This document shows positions 59,946-64,000 of a stretch of DNA of 64,000 bases, one piece after another. The position numbers and the translations under genes were made by a program. Position 1 is the first letter of the stretch. The number at the start of each line of letters is the position of its first letter. The stretch covers positions 3,985,612 through 4,049,611 of the forward strand of contig VYZB01000016.1 in the NCBI GenBank assembly GCA_013397455.1, given 5' to 3'. Source of the stretch: Crotophaga sulcirostris (Eukaryota > Chordata > Aves > Cuculiformes > Crotophagidae). Below the pieces are notes generated by a model. It searched no databases and had not been told where the DNA came from. It was given only the letters and a program-made list of their open reading frames with translations.

Positions 59946-62900
59946 TTACTTCGTACAGAGAAAGGGCTAGGGTTTTCTGCTACGCGCTTCTGTAATGACC
60001 AGCACAACAAAGTTCATTGGTACCCACCAGCGTCATGATAGTTATAAGTTAAAATCAGATCAGATATTAAAAACTAGGTTAAAAAAATGCGAGTCGTGCT
60101 TCTATTATTTGCAGGTTTAAATAGTATAATATCCTGGTTTGGTTTGTTTGATTTTGTATGTTTTCATTTCACATAATGGTATTTGAGAGAGTGATGCAAT
60201 GGCTGAAGAAAGGGCAAGATTTCATTTACAGAGAATGATGCTTTAAAAATCCTGAAAATATGTGGAGTGGTTATTTCAGTGATATAAATCTGAGATGTTA
60301 TTTGAAACTGTAATATTCTAGAAAAAAGTCAGATGGAAGCAGTATTTTCCTTTTTAAAAAAAAGCCACATATGGCCTCTATCAGTAATTATCAATCTTAA
60401 ATTACATTAGTCAAATTTTGGCTTGTGGATAATAAGTGTGCACCAGCACTATGCCTGGTTTCTGAGTGAAGCTTTTGTGATGTTTCAGGTTTGGGTCATA
60501 TTCCTTTGGCATTCCTCATTACACCGCTCTTGTTCAAAGCTGAGCTAAGTTATGAGTTATTTAAAAAAAATGACTGAAGGAGAAGTTTGAGGTCACAATC
60601 TAGCATTTTTTGGACAAAGCTGTGTCAGTGTTTGTATTATATATTCAGCTTTTAGAGATTCAGAACTGATTTTTAGTCACACTAGGCTTAATTTTGAGTC
60701 ATTCAGGCTTTTAAGCTCTCTTAACTCCCTGAAGTGGGGTTCCCACACCACAAGGCAGAAGAACATTGCAGGTGAAATGCTTGACAGCAGGTCCTTTTGC
60801 TGCTTGAGAGCAAAAAGCTGTGAGACTCCTCAGGTGCCTGCAGAAGCATAGCCACAATTCTACTGCAGAGCTCAGCTGAGGAAAGCTCCCTCCCACTCAG
60901 AGTGGAGGCAGAGCAAAAGATTGTCTGTTCCTGTGTTTTTATCTTAAGGAAAGGAGCTTTGTGGTTCTTTATAGGGTCCCACGTGATGTAGAAACTGGCA
61001 GCTCTGATCCTCCAGCTTTCACTTTGTCCTGTGTTTCGCATCCTGTCAGCCCTCAGTGGGAGAAATGACTGATTCTCTTTTTCTACTGCCATGGGTGTTC
61101 AGAGGTGTGAGGTATAATTCATCACAAGCTTGCCACTCAGTCTGATACTCCACCGTGCTCATACTGGAGGCATGAGAAAAGAATGCTGTTGTAAGTGGGA
61201 TTGCAGCATTATTCCAGTTATGCTTAAGGACTTTGCCAATTATAGGAAGAAACAATTTTTGTATCAATAATTTTTCACTTTGTCAAGATGAAGGTAGGAA
61301 AGATGGAGAGAGAGGAAAAAGGCAAAAATGACCAGGTAACAAGCTAAATTAATTACAAATGATATGTGGAGCTGATATGATTGTGCATGTAACTTAAACT
61401 GTTTACCAGGCAAAGAATAAATTAAAATTTATCTATAGTACTGAGCACTGCTTATATAGGGATTTTGATCGTGATTTCATTCTGTTCTTTCATTTTTTTC
61501 AATTACTGCGGACAGTCTAAGAAACTGGAGTTTCCTCATAATTCTTCAGCAAAACAAAGAAATAAAATGTAGAAGTTCTATTCCAACCCCACTTTTGTAA
61601 TGATAAGTAAACACACTTTACAGAATTGTGGGCCTCAGGAAGAATTCACTGCATCCTTCCCCACCATATTCAATAGTTTGTGGAGAAATCTTCTGAGTTT
61701 TGCTCAGTTTTTTTGGTCTCTTTGGCAAAGTATCTTGGGAGCTTCAGAAACAGGGCAAGAATCAAGTTGGATATTAACACTCCAGTATGCTTGGACATTG
61801 GTAAGATCCAGTTGTTGGATCTGGTATTGAAGGAAAGCATCCCTCAGAGGTCTGAATAGCAAAAAACTTTGAGGCCTTTTGTGTTAGGCTGTGCTTTCAA
61901 TGCAGATCACCTGCTAGGATTAGGTAGGCCTGCTGCACCCGTGTTAAACCTAGTTCATTACGGAGACCTTGAGCACTTGTCTCCTGAGGACTGGATTGCT
62001 AGCGTGTACATAATAGTAATTTGAAAACTGTTGGAGGGAAACTAACTGGAGGGTTTTGTAACATTGTTTCAAACATAAAATAAATATGAAAGAAGACTGA
62101 AAAACTACTTTAAAGGCGAAGGGGGAGAGGCAAAGTGAGCGTTTAGGAAAGGATGATAAGAGGCATTGTGTAGAAGAAGGTGTGGTCTTTGGGAGCTTTC
62201 TGAAGATGTGCCAGGGACAGAGCTGATGTGTGTTTGTGTGTACCAGCAGGTCGTGACAGCTAAGTTGGATGTCGACATTGCATCTCCAGTGTAAGACTGT
62301 ACACCCACCCATACTTTTTCACACATGCCTGGAGCATCTCTAAGACAACTATGTTGAACTTCACATTTGATATCAAGTATGGTATTTTCTGGCCGCAAAT
62401 TGACCATTTGTGCTTCCTTTTTAAGTATGTAATAGCAATGATTATAACAATAATAACGGAGCATTGTGGATGCAAGTGCTGTTGGAGTTGCTGTAGGGAA
62501 TAAAAGACCTCAAGATAAACACTGAAGCTTGGTCTATTTCCAGACCTTCTTTGGAGGAACAGCTAACGGAATGCAGAAATAAACTGGGAACGACCCTAAA
62601 ATTATTTCAGTGGGTAACTTTAAATCCAGATATTTTGGGGGTTGGGAATTTGTTACAGGTGTTCTTTCAACCCCTTTCTGTAGTTCAGGAATGCACAGCT
62701 CATAGTCTACATGCTGGATTTGCAGCCCAGTGGTTAATTCAGTCAGTTGTCTGCTGCCTTTCAAGATCTGGCCGAAATGTTTTGGTGTTTGGCCTTCTTT
62801 TCTCAACCCCCACTTCTTTGATGCACAGCAGGCCAGCCTAGCTTGCAGCCAGCATGCTTTCTGCTCCAGAAAGGGCTTTGGTGAGGAGGGTAACCAAGGC

Positions 62901-64000
62901 CAAGCTGTGTGAATTATTCCTCAGTCACGGTCTGCTCCCAGCCGCCCCCTTTCCTGGCTGCAAGGGAGCAGGCAGGGACTCAGTTGGGCACAAACCCAGG
63001 GGTGATGCTCATGTGGAATAGTCATTGTGTGCGAGTTTAGTAAAGCCAGCTTTTCTGGAAAGGGTTATGCCTTCCCCTCCAGCTGTGCACTTGCAGTCCA
63101 GCTGATTCTCTCAGGATCAGCACATTTGGCCACTTCTTCCCAGCCTGCAGACGGTGCTGCTCCTGCCGCGGTGTGGAGCTGAGCCCTGCTGCTGTAGCTG
63201 ACACAGCTCAGTGGGTTTGTTGCCGAATGCACCATCATTTCACCGGTGAGACAGAGAATAATTTCCAGACTTCACTGGTGTGGGCACTACCTCCTTAAAA
63301 TGTAGACTGGGAGAACAACTAGCAGATTCCTCCTTTTTTGCATGTTTATTTTAGGTCTTAATAGACTTAAGTATTTCAGGACTCTGTAGTAAAATAAATG
63401 CCTGAGGGAGCCTAAAATGTTCACACGTAACTAGGGCTGGCAGGAGAACAAGAATTCAGTGTCATGAAAAATTTAGCATGCTTGGCATTCATGTTGATGA
63501 GGAACTAAACACAGTTCTTCAGAGATTTTAATAAAAAAAAGAGATGGAGAATGAGTTGCTCTGCTATTAGCAGAGGGCTCATTAGCTGGGGCACTCATTT
63601 GAAAGGTGGGGGACCCAAACTTAATCCTTTGGACTGAATCAAGCAAAACATTCACGTACCTTTTCTCTGGTTACCTGCTGTCTCTCTTACATTGACCAAA
63701 AGTTGGGATATCCATCTGAGATGCCTCTCCAGTAGCACATGGGAATAAAGGTAATTCTGAGTCTCTTCCTGTGTTGAAGAGTCCACAGTTCCTTTTGGTG
63801 CATGACTGGGGGATACTCCGTAAAGAACTGCCCAACTGTATCCACTTAACCCATTTTTTTTGAATGTCTGAGTTTGCTGTCATCAAAAGAAACAGTGGCG
63901 TTACCAAAATTACGCCTCTATTTATGTTATTCCATGTACATGTCACAAAACACTGTAAATCATTTCTAAGCATATTTTAGTATACCAGTGGTTTATATTA
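59946..64000. other. Non-coding stretch, no gene seen
   Basis: AT-rich with a moderately GC-rich segment at 62820-63260. Open frames at 60711-61092 (-), 61950-62475 (-) and 62534-62912 (both strands) overlap one another and show no domain or splice structure. No CR1 tail is seen. Confidence 0.5.

Noticed and set aside
1..64000. CRISPR arrays, operons, insertion sequences, riboswitches
   Set aside because: Looked for regularly spaced repeats and prokaryotic gene packing; none exist, and the CR1 content shows this is a vertebrate (avian) sequence.

Overview
This window looks like bird nuclear DNA. It is AT-rich and non-coding, with long intron-like or intergenic stretches. The interspersed repeats are CR1 LINEs with typical avian 3' ends, tailed either by GATACTGTGATAC or by an ATTCTATG motif. 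I found no bacterial, phage or plasmid features. I found no host protein-coding exon that I can name. Nearly all open frames of 60-130 codons are chance frames; the only ones with recognisable protein similarity lie inside CR1 copies.

Layout. From 1 to about 6.2 kb there is non-coding DNA with one weak MIR-like SINE remnant. A CpG island spans about 6.23-7.44 kb. It carries an E-box, a CCAAT box and a TATA-like box, is broken by a 184-base N gap, and has a possible splice donor at 7200/7201; it is the best promoter candidate. From 7.5 to 16.5 kb the DNA is intron-like, with a 20-bp palindrome, a bulged hairpin and a duplicated YY1-like motif. From 16.55 to 20.26 kb lies the main mobile-element feature: an old CR1 retaining endonuclease and reverse-transcriptase remnants, split by a younger 5'-truncated CR1 flanked by a 9-bp target-site duplication. 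The younger copy contains a 445-base N gap. From 20.3 to 58.9 kb the DNA is non-coding with three more short CR1 tails (23.55, 29.36 and 48.62 kb), an old amniote-type repeat (35.4 kb), a GC-rich block (42.4 kb), and a cluster of possible regulatory sequences at 54.3-56.85 kb that includes a second CpG-containing block. At 58.96-59.95 kb lies an ancient minus-strand CR1 reverse-transcriptase fragment with a recognisable FADD motif. The rest is non-coding.

Interpretation (inference). The picture fits the 5' end and long first intron of a vertebrate gene, perhaps with an alternative first exon near 56.3 kb, but gene identity and direction are not established. I did not find a convincing novel biological system. 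The most solid observations are the nested CR1 insertion with its duplication, the exact length match that calibrates the N gap, and the two candidate promoter blocks.
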